Positions 31,081-40,209 of a stretch of 64,000 bases of DNA are shown piece after piece (position 1 is the first letter of the stretch; every line of letters begins with the position of its first letter). A program made the position numbers and the translations under genes. The DNA is from Polaromonas sp. A23 (GTDB taxonomy: Bacteria > Pseudomonadota > Gammaproteobacteria > Burkholderiales > Burkholderiaceae_C): positions 1 to 64,000 of the forward strand of contig NZ_MUNO01000017.1 of NCBI RefSeq assembly GCF_002001015.1, in the 5' to 3' direction. Under the pieces are notes generated by a model. That model ran no database searches. It was given only the letters and a program-made list of their open reading frames with translations, and had not been told where the DNA came from.

Positions 31081-32616
31081 GTGACCCAGAAACCTTTGCT
31101 CGAACTCCAGGGCATCACCAAGCACTACGGTGGCGTGTGTGCGCTTGACGGCGCGGACTTCTCCTGCGCGGCAGGCGAAATCCACGCCGTCCTGGGTGAG
31201 AACGGCGCCGGCAAGTCGACCCTGATCAAAATCATCGCCGGCGTTGTCCAGCCCGATGCGGGCCGCATTTTGCTGGACGGCAAGGAGCTGCGGCTGGACT
31301 CTCCCAACGCCGCGCGCGACCGCGGCATCGTCTGCGTGTTCCAGGAGCTGTCGCTGGTTCCGGACCTGTCCGTGTGCGACAACATCTTCCTGTCCAGGCC
31401 CCCGATGAAGTACGGCCTGATCGACGCCAGGGCTCAGCAGGAGCGCGCGGCCGAGCTGCTGTTTCTGCTGGGCTGCGCCGACATCCATCCCATGGACCGC
31501 GTGCGCGACCTGCCGCTATCCCGCCGGCAGGTCGTTGAGCTCGCCAAGGCGCTCGGCGCGCGGCCGCGCCTGCTCATTCTGGACGAGGCGACCTCCGCTC
31601 TCAGCAGCGAAGACGTGGAGCGCCTGTACCGCCTGCTCTTCGGCCTTCGGGACCAGGGCGTCGCGGCCCTGTTCATCTCGCATCGCATGCACGAGGTCAA
31701 GACGCTGGCGGACACCTGTTCGGTCTTTCGCAGCGGCCGCCGCGTCGATACTTTCGTCAGCGGCACCCGGTCCGACGCCGAAGTGGTCCAGCTCATGATC
31801 GGACGTGACGTCGCCAAGGCCTATCCGCCCAAGACCGGGCCGGCCCCGGATGCGCCGCCGGCTGTCACCGTCAAGTCCCTGAGCTGGGATTCCGACCTGC
31901 GGGACATCTCGCTGGAAATCAGGCAGGGTGAGATCGTTGGCCTCGGCGGCCTGGACGGGCAAGGCCAGCGAGAGCTGCTGCTGGCGCTCTTCGGCGTACT
32001 CAGAGGCGTGCACGGCGGGGTAGAGGTCTTCGGCCAGCAGGTTGCCGGCCTGGCGCCCCACATATGCAAACAATCCGGGTTGGGAATTGCCCTCATCCCC
32101 GAGGATCGCAAGACCGAAGGGCTGGTCTTGCCGATGAGTATTCGCGAAAACGCGAGTCTCGCCCATCTGGAGGCGCTCGGTCGCTACGGCCTGCTCAGCG
32201 GGGTGGCCGAGAAGACAGTCGTGGCGCAGATGGTGGACAAGCTGCGTATCAAGCTCGGTTCCGTGGAAGACCCGGTGCAGACCTTGTCCGGCGGGAACCA
32301 GCAGAAGGTGGTGATCGCCAAATGGCTGATGACCCAGCCGCGCGTGCTTTTGCTGAACGATCCCACGCGCGGCATCGACGTGGCTACCAAGCAGGAGATC
32401 TATGTCCTGCTGCGTCAGCTGGCTGCCCAGGGGGTGGCCATCCTGCTCTACTCCACCGACTACGAAGAATTGATTGGCCTGGCGGACCGCGTTCTGATCA
32501 TGTACGAGGGACGAATAGCGCGCACGCTCGCCGGGGACGAGATTACCGAGCAGGAGATCGTGGCTTCGTCCCTCAACGTCTCGCTCGTGTCGCCCGAACC
32601 GGAGGCCATCGCATGA
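31081..32616 (+). CDS. Sugar ABC transporter ATP-binding protein (two NBDs)
   Basis: A 511-residue RbsA/XylG/YtfR-type double ATPase that powers sugar import. The first domain has Walker A GENGAGKST (about residues 39-47) and Walker B RLLILDEATSAL; its signature reads LSRRQ, a degenerate form. The second domain has a relaxed Walker A (GLDGQGQRELL), which is usual for these proteins, and a normal LSGGNQQKV signature with Walker B VLLLNDPTRGID. GTG 31081 lies 10 bases after GGAGGT, preferred to an upstream TTG inside that site. The stop overlaps the permease start. Confidence 0.93.
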   Translation: MTQKPLLELQGITKHYGGVCALDGADFSCAAGEIHAVLGENGAGKSTLIKIIAGVVQPDAGRILLDGKELRLDSPNAARDRGIVCVFQELSLVPDLSVCDNIFLSRPPMKYGLIDARAQQERAAELLFLLGCADIHPMDRVRDLPLSRRQVVELAKALGARPRLLILDEATSALSSEDVERLYRLLFGLRDQGVAALFISHRMHEVKTLADTCSVFRSGRRVDTFVSGTRSDAEVVQLMIGRDVAKAYPPKTGPAPDAPPAVTVKSLSWDSDLRDISLEIRQGEIVGLGGLDGQGQRELLLALFGVLRGVHGGVEVFGQQVAGLAPHICKQSGLGIALIPEDRKTEGLVLPMSIRENASLAHLEALGRYGLLSGVAEKTVVAQMVDKLRIKLGSVEDPVQTLSGGNQQKVVIAKWLMTQPRVLLLNDPTRGIDVATKQEIYVLLRQLAAQGVAILLYSTDYEELIGLADRVLIMYEGRIARTLAGDEITEQEIVASSLNVSLVSPEPEAIA

Positions 32617-33599
32617 ACAGTCGGGAAGAATGGCTGCGGGGGCTGCGCCGTAACAGCGGCCCGCTAGGGGCTCTGGTGGTGTTCGTCCTGATGTTCTCGC
32701 TGTACCTGCTGGAGCACCCGCGCTCGATATCGGTGGGCATTGTCACCACGGCTTCGAACAAGGCTGCGCTGTTGGCCATCGTCGCGATGGCCCAGACGCT
32801 GCCTGTCATCACGCGCGGCCTGGATCTGTCGGTCGGGATGGTGATGGTGCTCACCAGCTGCCTGGCCTCGGTCGTTGTGAACGGCGCGCCCTGGCAGGTG
32901 GCGCTCGGGGTGGTGCTGGTGCTGGTAGCCGGCGCGGCGGCCGGTGCCCTGAACGGCGCGATCATCGTGTTCGGGCGCCTGCAGCCGATCATCGTCACGC
33001 TTGCCACGGGCGCGGTGTTCTTCGGTCTGGCCTTGCTGCTGCGTCCCTCGCCCGGCGGGGAGGTCAGCGAAGGGCTGTCGGACGCGCTGACCGGCCGCCT
33101 ATTCGGCACGGTTCCCACAACGCTGGTGCTGCTGGTCGCGGTGATTTTGCTGGGCTGGATGCCGTTCAGACGCACGGTCATCGGCCGGTCCTGCTATGCG
33201 GTCGGCTCGTCCGAGCAGGCGGCCTTTCTCTCGGGTGTTCCGTTACAGCGGGCCAAGTTCATCGCCTACACCGCTGCGGGGCTGCTTTCCGGGCTGGCCG
33301 GACTGCTGCTGTCGCTGATCTCCCTGTCGGGCGAGGCCAGCTCGCCGCAGGCGGGCCTGTACACCCTCAACTCGATCGCAGCCGTGGTGATTGGCGGAAC
33401 CTCGCTCTACGGCGGCACGGGCGGCATGGTGGGATCGGTGATAGGTGCCTTTGTGCTGCGCACCATCGGCGACCTGCTGTTCGTGTTCGATGCGCCGGCG
33501 CTGTGGCAGCCGCTGTTCGAAGGACTCATCCTGCTGGGCGCAGTGTGCATCGGCGCGCTGCACGTGCTCCGCCTGCGAAACCGCCTGGACCTGTTCTGA
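32613..33599 (+). CDS. Sugar ABC transporter permease 1
   Basis: A 328-residue BPD_transp_2 (RbsC/XylH-like) inner-membrane permease with eight to ten hydrophobic helices. Family features are ITRGLDLSVGMVMVLTSCLA, GALNGAIIVFGRLQPIIVTL and AVVIGGTSLYGGTGGMVGSV. It starts at ATG 32613 inside the ATPase stop (ATGA). The frame extends further upstream but that part lies inside the ATPase gene. The stop overlaps the next start by one base. Confidence 0.92.
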   Translation: MNSREEWLRGLRRNSGPLGALVVFVLMFSLYLLEHPRSISVGIVTTASNKAALLAIVAMAQTLPVITRGLDLSVGMVMVLTSCLASVVVNGAPWQVALGVVLVLVAGAAAGALNGAIIVFGRLQPIIVTLATGAVFFGLALLLRPSPGGEVSEGLSDALTGRLFGTVPTTLVLLVAVILLGWMPFRRTVIGRSCYAVGSSEQAAFLSGVPLQRAKFIAYTAAGLLSGLAGLLLSLISLSGEASSPQAGLYTLNSIAAVVIGGTSLYGGTGGMVGSVIGAFVLRTIGDLLFVFDAPALWQPLFEGLILLGAVCIGALHVLRLRNRLDLF

Positions 33600-34585
33600 T
33601 GATCAGCCTCTCTGTCGATACCCCGCGCCCCGCTGCCTCCGCCAGGAACCTGCTCCAGCGACTGCTGTTGAGCCCGCCGGCCATGGTGGCCTTGTGTTCG
33701 CTGGCCCTCTTGCTGGCCGCCAGCGCCGTCAACAGCAATTTTCTGATGCCAGGCTACCTGCTGCTGCAGCTGCAGATCGCCGCATTCCTCGGCATCGCCG
33801 CTGCCGGACTCATGGCCGTCATCCTGTTGGGCCACATCGACCTGTCGGTGCCCTGGACCATCACCACGGGGGCGATGATGGCCGCGGCCGCCGGCGCTAC
33901 CTACGGCGCCGGCTGGGCGATCCCCGCGGGCATCGCCTGCGGCGCGCTGATCGGCCTGGTCAATGGGTTGGGGGTGGCGATCCTGCGCATTCCTTCGATG
34001 ATCTTCACACTGGGCGCAAACGCCGTGCTGCAGGGCCTGATGGTCCTGTATTCCGGCGGCCATGCACCGGTGCACGGAGCCACTGAGCTGATGCGTGCTC
34101 TGGGCGTGGGCAAGACGATGGGCGTGCCCAATGCCTTGTGGACCTGGGTGGCGGTGTCCTTGCTGTTCTACCTGGTGCTGACACGCACTGCCTTCGGCCG
34201 CTACGTGTACGCCATCGGCAACACCGAGCGTGCTGCGTACCTGTCCGGCGTGCGCACCGGCAAGGTGATCGTGCTGTGTTTTGTCGCCTGCGGCGCGCTG
34301 GCGGCGCTCGCCGGCATCCTGCTCGCCGGTTACTCGGCCAACGCTTACCAGGCCATGGGCGATCCCTACGTGCTGCCCGCGATCGCCGCGGTCGTGCTGG
34401 GCGGCACCAACATCCTGGGCGGCCGCGGCAGCTACCTGGGCACCGTCATGGGCGTCGTGTTCATCGTGCTGCTGCAAAGCGTGCTCGCGGTGCTGCAGAT
34501 GCCCGAGGCGGGCCGCCAGATCATCTACGGCGCGTTGATCCTGTGCATGCTGCTGCTTTACGGCCGCTCGGCCAGGGTGAGGTGA
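33599..34585 (+). CDS. Sugar ABC transporter permease 2
   Basis: A second 328-residue BPD_transp_2 permease, different in sequence from the first, so the channel is likely a heterodimer as in YtfT/YjfF. Typical blocks are VILLGHIDLSVPWTITTGAM, LVNGLGVAILRIPSMIFTLG, YAIGNTERAAYLSGVRTGKV and VVLGGTNILGGRGSYLGTV. The ATG at 33599 overlaps the preceding TGA (TGATG). Its own stop overlaps the lactonase start. Confidence 0.92.
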   Translation: MISLSVDTPRPAASARNLLQRLLLSPPAMVALCSLALLLAASAVNSNFLMPGYLLLQLQIAAFLGIAAAGLMAVILLGHIDLSVPWTITTGAMMAAAAGATYGAGWAIPAGIACGALIGLVNGLGVAILRIPSMIFTLGANAVLQGLMVLYSGGHAPVHGATELMRALGVGKTMGVPNALWTWVAVSLLFYLVLTRTAFGRYVYAIGNTERAAYLSGVRTGKVIVLCFVACGALAALAGILLAGYSANAYQAMGDPYVLPAIAAVVLGGTNILGGRGSYLGTVMGVVFIVLLQSVLAVLQMPEAGRQIIYGALILCMLLLYGRSARVR

Positions 34586-35541
34586 CCGTGGCCGAACGCT
34601 ACGGCATCCGGGGCGACTTCCTGCTGCACGATGCGCGCTTTCGCGACCTGGTTCCGTCGAATGGCTTCGTGGAGAAGCTGTTTACCGGCACGCGCTGGGC
34701 GGAGGGTCCTGTGTATTTCCCGGCCGGTGACTTCCTGCTGTTCAGCGACATCCCGAACAACCGCATCCTGCGGTGGGTGCCCGACGGCGCGGGCGCGGGC
34801 AGCGTGGTGGAGTTTCGCAGGCCGTCCAACTTCGCCAACGGCCATACGCGCGACGGCGAAGGCCGCCTCGTCAGCTGCGAGCATGGCACGCGCTGCGTCA
34901 ACCGCACCGAGCTCGATGGCAGGCGCACCGTGATCGCAAGCGCCTTTGAAGGCAAGCGGCTGAACTCGCCCAACGACGCCGTTGTCGCGCCCGATGGCGC
35001 CGTGTGGTTTTCCGATCCGACCTACGGGATCCTGTCCGACTACGAGGGTTACGCGGCCGAGCCCGAGTACGGTGGCCGCTACGTGTTCCGGGTCGACCCT
35101 GGGACCGGGCAGGTGGAAGCCGCCGCCACGGACTTCGTGCAGCCCAACGGTTTGGCGTTTTCTCCGGACGGCACGCGGCTGTATGTGGCGGATTCGGGCG
35201 CGTCGCACGATCCGCAGGGGCCCAGGCACATCAGAACGTTTGAAGTGACGACTGGCGGCCGGCTGCGAGGTGGCGAAGTCTTCGCCACCGTGGATGTGGG
35301 GATACCGGACGGCCTGCGCGTGGACCTGCATGGCAATGTGTGGACCAGCGCCGGCGACGGTGTGCAATGCTTCTCACCGCAAGGGAATTTGCTCGGCCGG
35401 ATCCTCATCCCGGAGCCGGTGGCCAATCTGGAGTTCGGCGGGCCCCGAGGTAACCGCCTCTTCATCACCGCCACGACGTCGCTGTACGCCTGCTTCCTCG
35501 CAACGTCTGGTGTCTGGGCACGCAGCTTACGAGTCGCCTAA
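34582..35541 (+). CDS. SMP-30/gluconolactonase family sugar lactonase
   Basis: A six-bladed beta-propeller lactonase of 319 residues that would open the sugar lactone made by the xylose dehydrogenase. Visible metal and active-site regions are RWAEGPVYFPAGDFLLFSDI (first Glu ligand), the NSPNDAVVAPDGAVWFSDPT block (Asn and Asp ligands), and FVQPNGLAFSPDGTRLYVADS. Start is GTG 34582 (overlapping the permease stop) or GTG 34588, which has the better-spaced GGTGAGG site. It ends the pentose operon, followed by a CTAT-type repeat. Confidence 0.88.
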   Translation: MTVAERYGIRGDFLLHDARFRDLVPSNGFVEKLFTGTRWAEGPVYFPAGDFLLFSDIPNNRILRWVPDGAGAGSVVEFRRPSNFANGHTRDGEGRLVSCEHGTRCVNRTELDGRRTVIASAFEGKRLNSPNDAVVAPDGAVWFSDPTYGILSDYEGYAAEPEYGGRYVFRVDPGTGQVEAAATDFVQPNGLAFSPDGTRLYVADSGASHDPQGPRHIRTFEVTTGGRLRGGEVFATVDVGIPDGLRVDLHGNVWTSAGDGVQCFSPQGNLLGRILIPEPVANLEFGGPRGNRLFITATTSLYACFLATSGVWARSLRVA

Positions 35542-35550
35542 CTTAATCTG

Positions 35551-35606
35551 CTATAAATAGGATAGCGAACTATCCTCATACCTAAAGGGGAAGGCGACAC
35601 TTTTCT
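35551..35606 (+). repeat. CTAT-type interspersed repeat, copy after the lactonase gene
   Basis: A hairpin GGATAG-CGAA-CTATCC (35560-35575) begins a block that continues as TACCTAAAGGGG. The block GATAGCGAACTAT followed by CTAAAGGG recurs at 60121-60150, also just after a gene and in the same orientation. A shorter relative lies at 45552-45582. It may help end transcription, but there is no T-run. Confidence 0.6.
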
Positions 35607-35639
35607 TTGAAGTTCTTGATGAAAGGGTCGAAAACGGGC

Positions 35640-36134
35640 TCAATCTGCGGGCTTGCGGTCACCGGTTTTGCGCCGCTCGTAAGTCCGCATCAACGGTGTG
35701 ACGGACACCCCGTGCGCCAGCACGGACGCCACCACCACGGCCAGCGTGATCGACAAAAGCCGGTTGGCCAGCACCGGTTCCAGCTCGTGGGTGATGGCGT
35801 ACATCAGGTAGTAGATGGAGCCGATGCCGCGTATGCCGAACCAGGCGATCAGGCGGCGTTGCAGTGGCGCCACCGGCGTGCCCAAGAGGCCCAGATAAAC
35901 CGCCAGTGGCCGGATGACGAGAAACAGCACCGCAATGAACCAGACCGCTTCGCTGCGAAACTCGACGACGGCCAGCAGGGCGCCGACCGTCAGTACAACG
36001 CAGACCTCGGCAAAGTGTTCAAGCTGCGCATTGAGGCGCTGCACGGCCTGCATCATGTGCGCCGGGGCGCCCCTGTTCGTCTGCGAGGCGACGCCCCGAA
36101 TGCCTGTCAGCCGTCTGCCAGCGGGCGGCGGCTT
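35640..36134 (-). pseudogene. C-terminal fragment of a cation/proton antiporter (NhaP/CPA1-like)
   Basis: An open frame of 164 codons bounded upstream by an in-frame stop at 36135-36137. It contains only the last four to five membrane helices of a CPA1 antiporter: QLEHFAEVCVVLTVGALLAV, LVIRPLAVYLGLLGTP and the diagnostic WFGIRGIGSIYYLMYAI. Full proteins are about 400 residues or more, and the N-terminal ion-binding part is missing. The break lies close to the 3' end of the phospholipase gene. It is almost certainly non-functional. Confidence 0.8.
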
Positions 36135-36153
36135 TTACCGCTTTTACTCGCCT

Positions 36154-37359
36154 CTACCAGCCCACCAGGCTCAGACCCACGCTAAGTACATTGCGCTTGC
36201 GGTTGTAATCGATCAGGCTGTCACCGTAGCCGCTGAACAGCTGAACGTGGTAACGCAGGCTGGCACTGTCCGCAATTGAGGTCGACGCCTTCATCCACTC
36301 AAGCTTGGCTGAGCCGCGGGCATCGGAGCGCAGCGAGTGGCGCAAAGTCAGGCCCAGGCTGTGGGTCCGGTTGATTTGCCAGAGGCCGGCCAGCTCGGCT
36401 CGGCCGATGTAGTTGGCAATGTCCGGGTTGTCGTCGTTGCCCGACGACTCGTGCAGCCGCTGCCAGACCCGCGCTTGCACTTCCAGCCTGCCTTCGCCAC
36501 TCAGCTCTTTTTCAGCTGCTCCCATCAGGTACACGCGGTTCCAGCTGCGCGACAGGGGCAGGCTCTGCCCGTTGGACTGGTGGACCAGGCCCAGGCCGCT
36601 CAGGCGGTATTTCCAGCCGCCGGCCAGGTCGATCCGGTGCGGGTAGATGTACACCACTTCGGGCTCATGGTCGGTGGTGCGAAACGGACGCGAAACCCCG
36701 CTGTTGAAGAGCTGCCAGTAGCTTTGCTGGGTGTAGCCGATCCAGACCGAGTCGCTGCCGTCTTCGTCATCATTGCCCGAGGCAAACAGGCCCTTGGCAA
36801 CTTTGGTGCGCACCGACAGCTGCAGCTTGGTTTCATTGCGTTTGTAGTTGAACGGTGTAGTGACTGTGTGCCCGACCGACGGTGAAGACGGCGTGTTGTT
36901 CACGCTGTCCGAGCCCGTCCACATCAGGCTGATGGGGCGGTAGGCGCGCAGGCCGAAGGTGTCGCAATCGGTGCCGCGCTGCAGCTCCCAGAAGCGGGAC
37001 AGCTCGGAATAGCTGGTGTTGCGGCAGCCTACCTTCTTGCCGTCGGGGGCTTCGGTGGCCATCGCCGGCAGCAGCAGCACCTGGGCCGCCGGCAGCCCGG
37101 TATCAGGGTTAGCCGGTGCGGTGGTCAGGCTCGCTGGCGGGGTGTCGGCAGCTTGTTGCGAAGCGGCCCAGCTCCTGAAGCAGGCCAGCTGCGCGCTTGC
37201 ATCTGCCCCCAGCGCCTGGCAAGCCTGCCAGCCGAGCCGGTTGCTGCGATCCGGCAACACCGGTGCAGCGTTGCCCGTCTGGGCCTGGGCCAGGCCGGAG
37301 ACCAACAGTCCTGCGCACAACAGGGGCGTGGCAAGATTTTTCAGCGTGCTGCCTACCAC
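36154..37359 (-). CDS. pldA: Outer-membrane phospholipase A
   Basis: OmpLA is a calcium-dependent outer-membrane beta-barrel phospholipase that degrades phospholipids misplaced in the outer leaflet. The active-site block HQSNGQSLPLSRSWNRVY matches the family pattern with the catalytic His, Ser and Asn, and WIGYTQQSYWQLFN and YNRKRNVLSVGLSL are conserved barrel strands. I chose GTG 37359 (401 residues), which gives a good signal peptide (LKNLATPLLCAGLLVSGLAQA) and overlaps the preceding gene's stop. Between signal and barrel there is an extra region of about 80 residues with paired cysteines. Confidence 0.88.
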   Translation of the reverse strand: MVGSTLKNLATPLLCAGLLVSGLAQAQTGNAAPVLPDRSNRLGWQACQALGADASAQLACFRSWAASQQAADTPPASLTTAPANPDTGLPAAQVLLLPAMATEAPDGKKVGCRNTSYSELSRFWELQRGTDCDTFGLRAYRPISLMWTGSDSVNNTPSSPSVGHTVTTPFNYKRNETKLQLSVRTKVAKGLFASGNDDEDGSDSVWIGYTQQSYWQLFNSGVSRPFRTTDHEPEVVYIYPHRIDLAGGWKYRLSGLGLVHQSNGQSLPLSRSWNRVYLMGAAEKELSGEGRLEVQARVWQRLHESSGNDDNPDIANYIGRAELAGLWQINRTHSLGLTLRHSLRSDARGSAKLEWMKASTSIADSASLRYHVQLFSGYGDSLIDYNRKRNVLSVGLSLVGW

Positions 37360-37880
37360 CCCGAAACCTTTTCCATCGTGAAGGGAATATCCGGCGCGTT
37401 GGCCGGCGCGCTGCTGCTTACGTCTTTCCATGTACCCACCACTTTTTTTCCGCATGATCCTTCTACCATTTCACCATTCCAGGTGCCTGTGATGCTGACG
37501 CCATTGGACGATTCGTCCAGGGTCAGGAAGCCCTCCTCGAGGTCGCCCGCCAGTTGCGCTCTGGACGCATGCCCGGCTCGGGACGCTGCGTTGCCGGTGG
37601 CCGGCCCAAGGTCGCGGCTGACATGACCCGCCACGCTGTCGCTGAATTCAGCATGCCGTTCGATCAGCATTCTTGCATCGGCAGGTAAACCCTGGGGCGC
37701 GGGCTGGAACCTGACTCGCCAAAGCCCGTGGATCTGGGTGGGCTTGAGCTGCTTGGCAGGTGTGCATGCAGCACTGCCTGATGGCGATGGCATAGCGCTG
37801 TTTTGGGCTTCAGCCCATAAGGGCAGGGCGCAGACAGCTATAAAAAACAGAGCAGATTTGAAGGTCGGTGCGTGAGTCAT
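37353..37880 (-). CDS. Secreted hypothetical protein coupled to pldA
   Basis: A 175-residue protein with a signal peptide cut near AEAQ (residue 26). The mature part has a C-terminal segment, GVSITGTWNGEMVEGSCGKK, that looks like beta strands, with three cysteines in all. I do not recognise a family. It overlaps pldA by seven bases and is probably cotranscribed with it. The DNA coding for its signal peptide is a copy of a repeat that also codes for the DsbD signal peptide 18 kb away, an unusual origin for an export signal. Confidence 0.72.
   Translation of the reverse strand: MTHAPTFKSALFFIAVCALPLWAEAQNSAMPSPSGSAACTPAKQLKPTQIHGLWRVRFQPAPQGLPADARMLIERHAEFSDSVAGHVSRDLGPATGNAASRAGHASRAQLAGDLEEGFLTLDESSNGVSITGTWNGEMVEGSCGKKVVGTWKDVSSSAPANAPDIPFTMEKVSGW
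37792..37856 (-). repeat. Interspersed repeat forming a signal-peptide coding segment, copy 1
   Basis: This 65-base stretch aligns to 55552-55614 with 49 identical bases of 63 compared and one 2-base gap. The most similar blocks are CTGTTTTG with AGCCCAT, and CAGCTAT with AAAAACAGAGCAGA (plus-strand reading). Both copies are read in the same frame on the minus strand and give SALF-IA-CA---WA-AQNS. The host genes are otherwise unrelated. Confidence 0.75.
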
Positions 37881-37900
37881 GGCATGAGCAATTGATTTGT

Positions 37901-40045
37901 TCAGACAACGTTCCGGGCGATCTCCGCTTCGCTGTTGGCTTGCGCCGTGTCAGCGGCGCGCTTGGCAAACTCGGCGCGCAGCGCCTTGATTTTCTCGCGC
38001 GGATCTTCCTTCACGGTGGTTTTGTCCAGCCCCATTTCGGCGATGAAGCGGCTTGGAACGCCGGCGACGGTGTCCCGGCCTTTTTTGCGCCGGCGCAGCC
38101 AGTTCACGGCCAAGGTGCGTTGTGCCCGCGTGATGCCCACATACATCAGGCGACGCTCTTCCTCCAGCCGCTGCGTGATGCTTTCCTCGCTGTTGCTGCC
38201 GCTCTCGTCACCGTTTTTGTCTTCCAGCTTGAAAGGCAGTGAGCCTTCGTTGCACCCGGCCAGCACCACGTGCGGCCACTCCAGCCCCTTGGCCGCATGC
38301 AGTGTGGACAGCGTCACCACGTTCTGGTCGCCTTCGCGCTCGCTGATGGTCGACAGCAGGGCAATTGTCTGTACCACTTCCAGCATGGTTTTGGTTTCGG
38401 CGGCAACCACGGCACCGGAGGTGTCGTCAATCTGCCCGCCGCAGCGCTGAGCCATCCAGTCGCAAAAATCGATCACGTTGGTCCAGCGTGCAGCGGCAAT
38501 TTTCTCGCTTTCCTCGCCGTCGTACAGGTGTTTTTCGTAACCAATGTCCTTGAGCCAGTCGGTCAGAAAGGTGCGCGCTGCTTCTGCGCCCACGGTGTGG
38601 CGTGCGCGGTATTCCAGGTCGTTGAGGTAACGGCCAAACTCGTGCAGCGAAGCCACCGCCTTGGCGGGCAGCACAGAACCCAGGGAGTTGCTGAACAGCG
38701 CTTCAAACAGGCTGAGCTTGTACTGGCTGGCAAAGGTGCCCAGCGCGCCCAGCGTGGTGTGGCCAATGCCCCGTTTTGGCGTGGTGACGGCGCGCATGAA
38801 GGCCGGGTCGTCATTGTTGTTGGCCAGCAGGCGCAGCCAGCAGCACAGGTCCTTGATCTCGGCGCGGTCGAAAAAACTTTGCCCGCCGGAAACCTTGTAG
38901 GGGATGTTGGCCTTGCGGAAGGCCTTCTCGAAAGGTTTGGCCATGTGGTTGGCCCGGTACAGAACGCAGAAGTCTTTCCACTCCTTGTGCTGGCTGCCCT
39001 CGGCCTGCAACGTGCCTTCGGCCCGCAAGCTCTGGATGCGCGCCACCACGCGTTCGGCTTCATGTTCCTCGCTGTCGCAATCGACCACACGCACTGGTTC
39101 GCCTTCGCCGAGTTCGCTGAACAGTGTTTTGGGGAAAAGCTTGGGGTTGGGCGCGATCACGTTGTTCGCTGCGCGCAGGATGGCGCTGGTCGAACGGTAG
39201 TTCTGCTCCAGCTTCACGACCTTCAGGTTGGGGTAGTCCAGCGGCAGCTTCTTCAGGTTGTCCAGCGTTGCGCCGCGCCAGCCGTAAATGGACTGGTCAT
39301 CGTCACCCACAGCGGTGAAGCGCGCGCGGCTGCCGACCAGCAGCTTGAGCATTTCATATTGTGTGGCATTGGTGTCCTGGTATTCGTCGACCAGTACGTG
39401 GCCCAGGGCCTGCTGCCATTTCCCGCGCACCGACTCATGCGCCTGCAACAGCTTGAGCGGCAGGCCGATCAGGTCGTCGAAGTCCACGCTCTGGTAGGCG
39501 CTCAGTCGTTCTTCATAGCGGCTCATGATGCGGGCAATGACGCGCTCTTCATCGTTGCCGGCCTGGGCCTCGGCCTGGGCGGCGTTGAGCCCGCTATTTT
39601 TCCACGCGCTGATGGTCCATTGCCACTGCCGCGCAGTGGCGGCGTCCGTGGTGCCACCAGCGTCCTTCAGGATGCTGGTCACGTCATCACTGTCCAGGAT
39701 GGAAAACTGTTTTTTCAGCCCCAGTGCTTCGCCATCCTGGCGCAGCATGCGCACGCCCAGCGCGTGGAAGGTGCAGATCAGCACCCCCTTGGCGGCTTTT
39801 CCCACCAGCGACTTGGCCCGCTCGCGCATTTCGGCCGCTGCCTTGTTGGTGAAGGTGATGGCCGCAATCTGCTCGGGCTTGAGGCCTGACTGGATCAATC
39901 GGCCTATCTTGTGCGTGATCACCCGCGTCTTGCCGGAACCGGCGCCCGCCAGCACCAGGCAGGGGCCGTGCATGTAGTTGACAGCTTCCTGTTGCGCGAG
40001 ATTGAGGCCGTGGGCGGGAGGGGCAGAAGGCGGTGTGGACGACAT
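37901..40045 (-). CDS. rep: ATP-dependent DNA helicase Rep (UvrD family)
   Basis: Rep is a 3'-5' superfamily 1 helicase that helps replication forks pass barriers. With start ATG 40045 (MSSTPPSAPP) the protein has 714 residues. A longer frame to 40165 gives a hydrophobic extension that does not fit a helicase. Motifs: Walker A AGAGSGKT (33-40), TFHALGVRMLR, DEYQDTN (motif II), DDQSIYGWRGA (III), QNYRST (IV), VTLSTLHAAKGLEW (V) and EERRLMYVGITRAQ (VI). All helicase motifs are intact. Confidence 0.95.
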   Translation of the reverse strand: MSSTPPSAPPAHGLNLAQQEAVNYMHGPCLVLAGAGSGKTRVITHKIGRLIQSGLKPEQIAAITFTNKAAAEMRERAKSLVGKAAKGVLICTFHALGVRMLRQDGEALGLKKQFSILDSDDVTSILKDAGGTTDAATARQWQWTISAWKNSGLNAAQAEAQAGNDEERVIARIMSRYEERLSAYQSVDFDDLIGLPLKLLQAHESVRGKWQQALGHVLVDEYQDTNATQYEMLKLLVGSRARFTAVGDDDQSIYGWRGATLDNLKKLPLDYPNLKVVKLEQNYRSTSAILRAANNVIAPNPKLFPKTLFSELGEGEPVRVVDCDSEEHEAERVVARIQSLRAEGTLQAEGSQHKEWKDFCVLYRANHMAKPFEKAFRKANIPYKVSGGQSFFDRAEIKDLCCWLRLLANNNDDPAFMRAVTTPKRGIGHTTLGALGTFASQYKLSLFEALFSNSLGSVLPAKAVASLHEFGRYLNDLEYRARHTVGAEAARTFLTDWLKDIGYEKHLYDGEESEKIAAARWTNVIDFCDWMAQRCGGQIDDTSGAVVAAETKTMLEVVQTIALLSTISEREGDQNVVTLSTLHAAKGLEWPHVVLAGCNEGSLPFKLEDKNGDESGSNSEESITQRLEEERRLMYVGITRAQRTLAVNWLRRRKKGRDTVAGVPSRFIAEMGLDKTTVKEDPREKIKALRAEFAKRAADTAQANSEAEIARNVV

Positions 40046-40209
40046 GCGTGAGGAGGCAGGCAGGGAGCAGGCGGATAAGACAGGTAAGGCGAGTAAGGCG
40101 GTAGCGCTGATGGCAGCCCCAACGGCTGGCAGGGCTGGAAAAAGTGGACGGAAGCGGGCCATCATAGCCAGTCAGCCGCCTGCAACCTTCGCGGGAGACA
40201 ATACGTTTT

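Noticed and set aside
35607-36185. 192-residue plus-strand frame opposite the antiporter fragment
   Set aside because: The minus strand has clear antiporter homology (WFGIRGIGS); the plus frame does not resemble a protein.
38270-39889. Long plus-strand frame opposite rep
   Set aside because: Rep is intact with all motifs on the minus strand; the opposite frame is a codon shadow.
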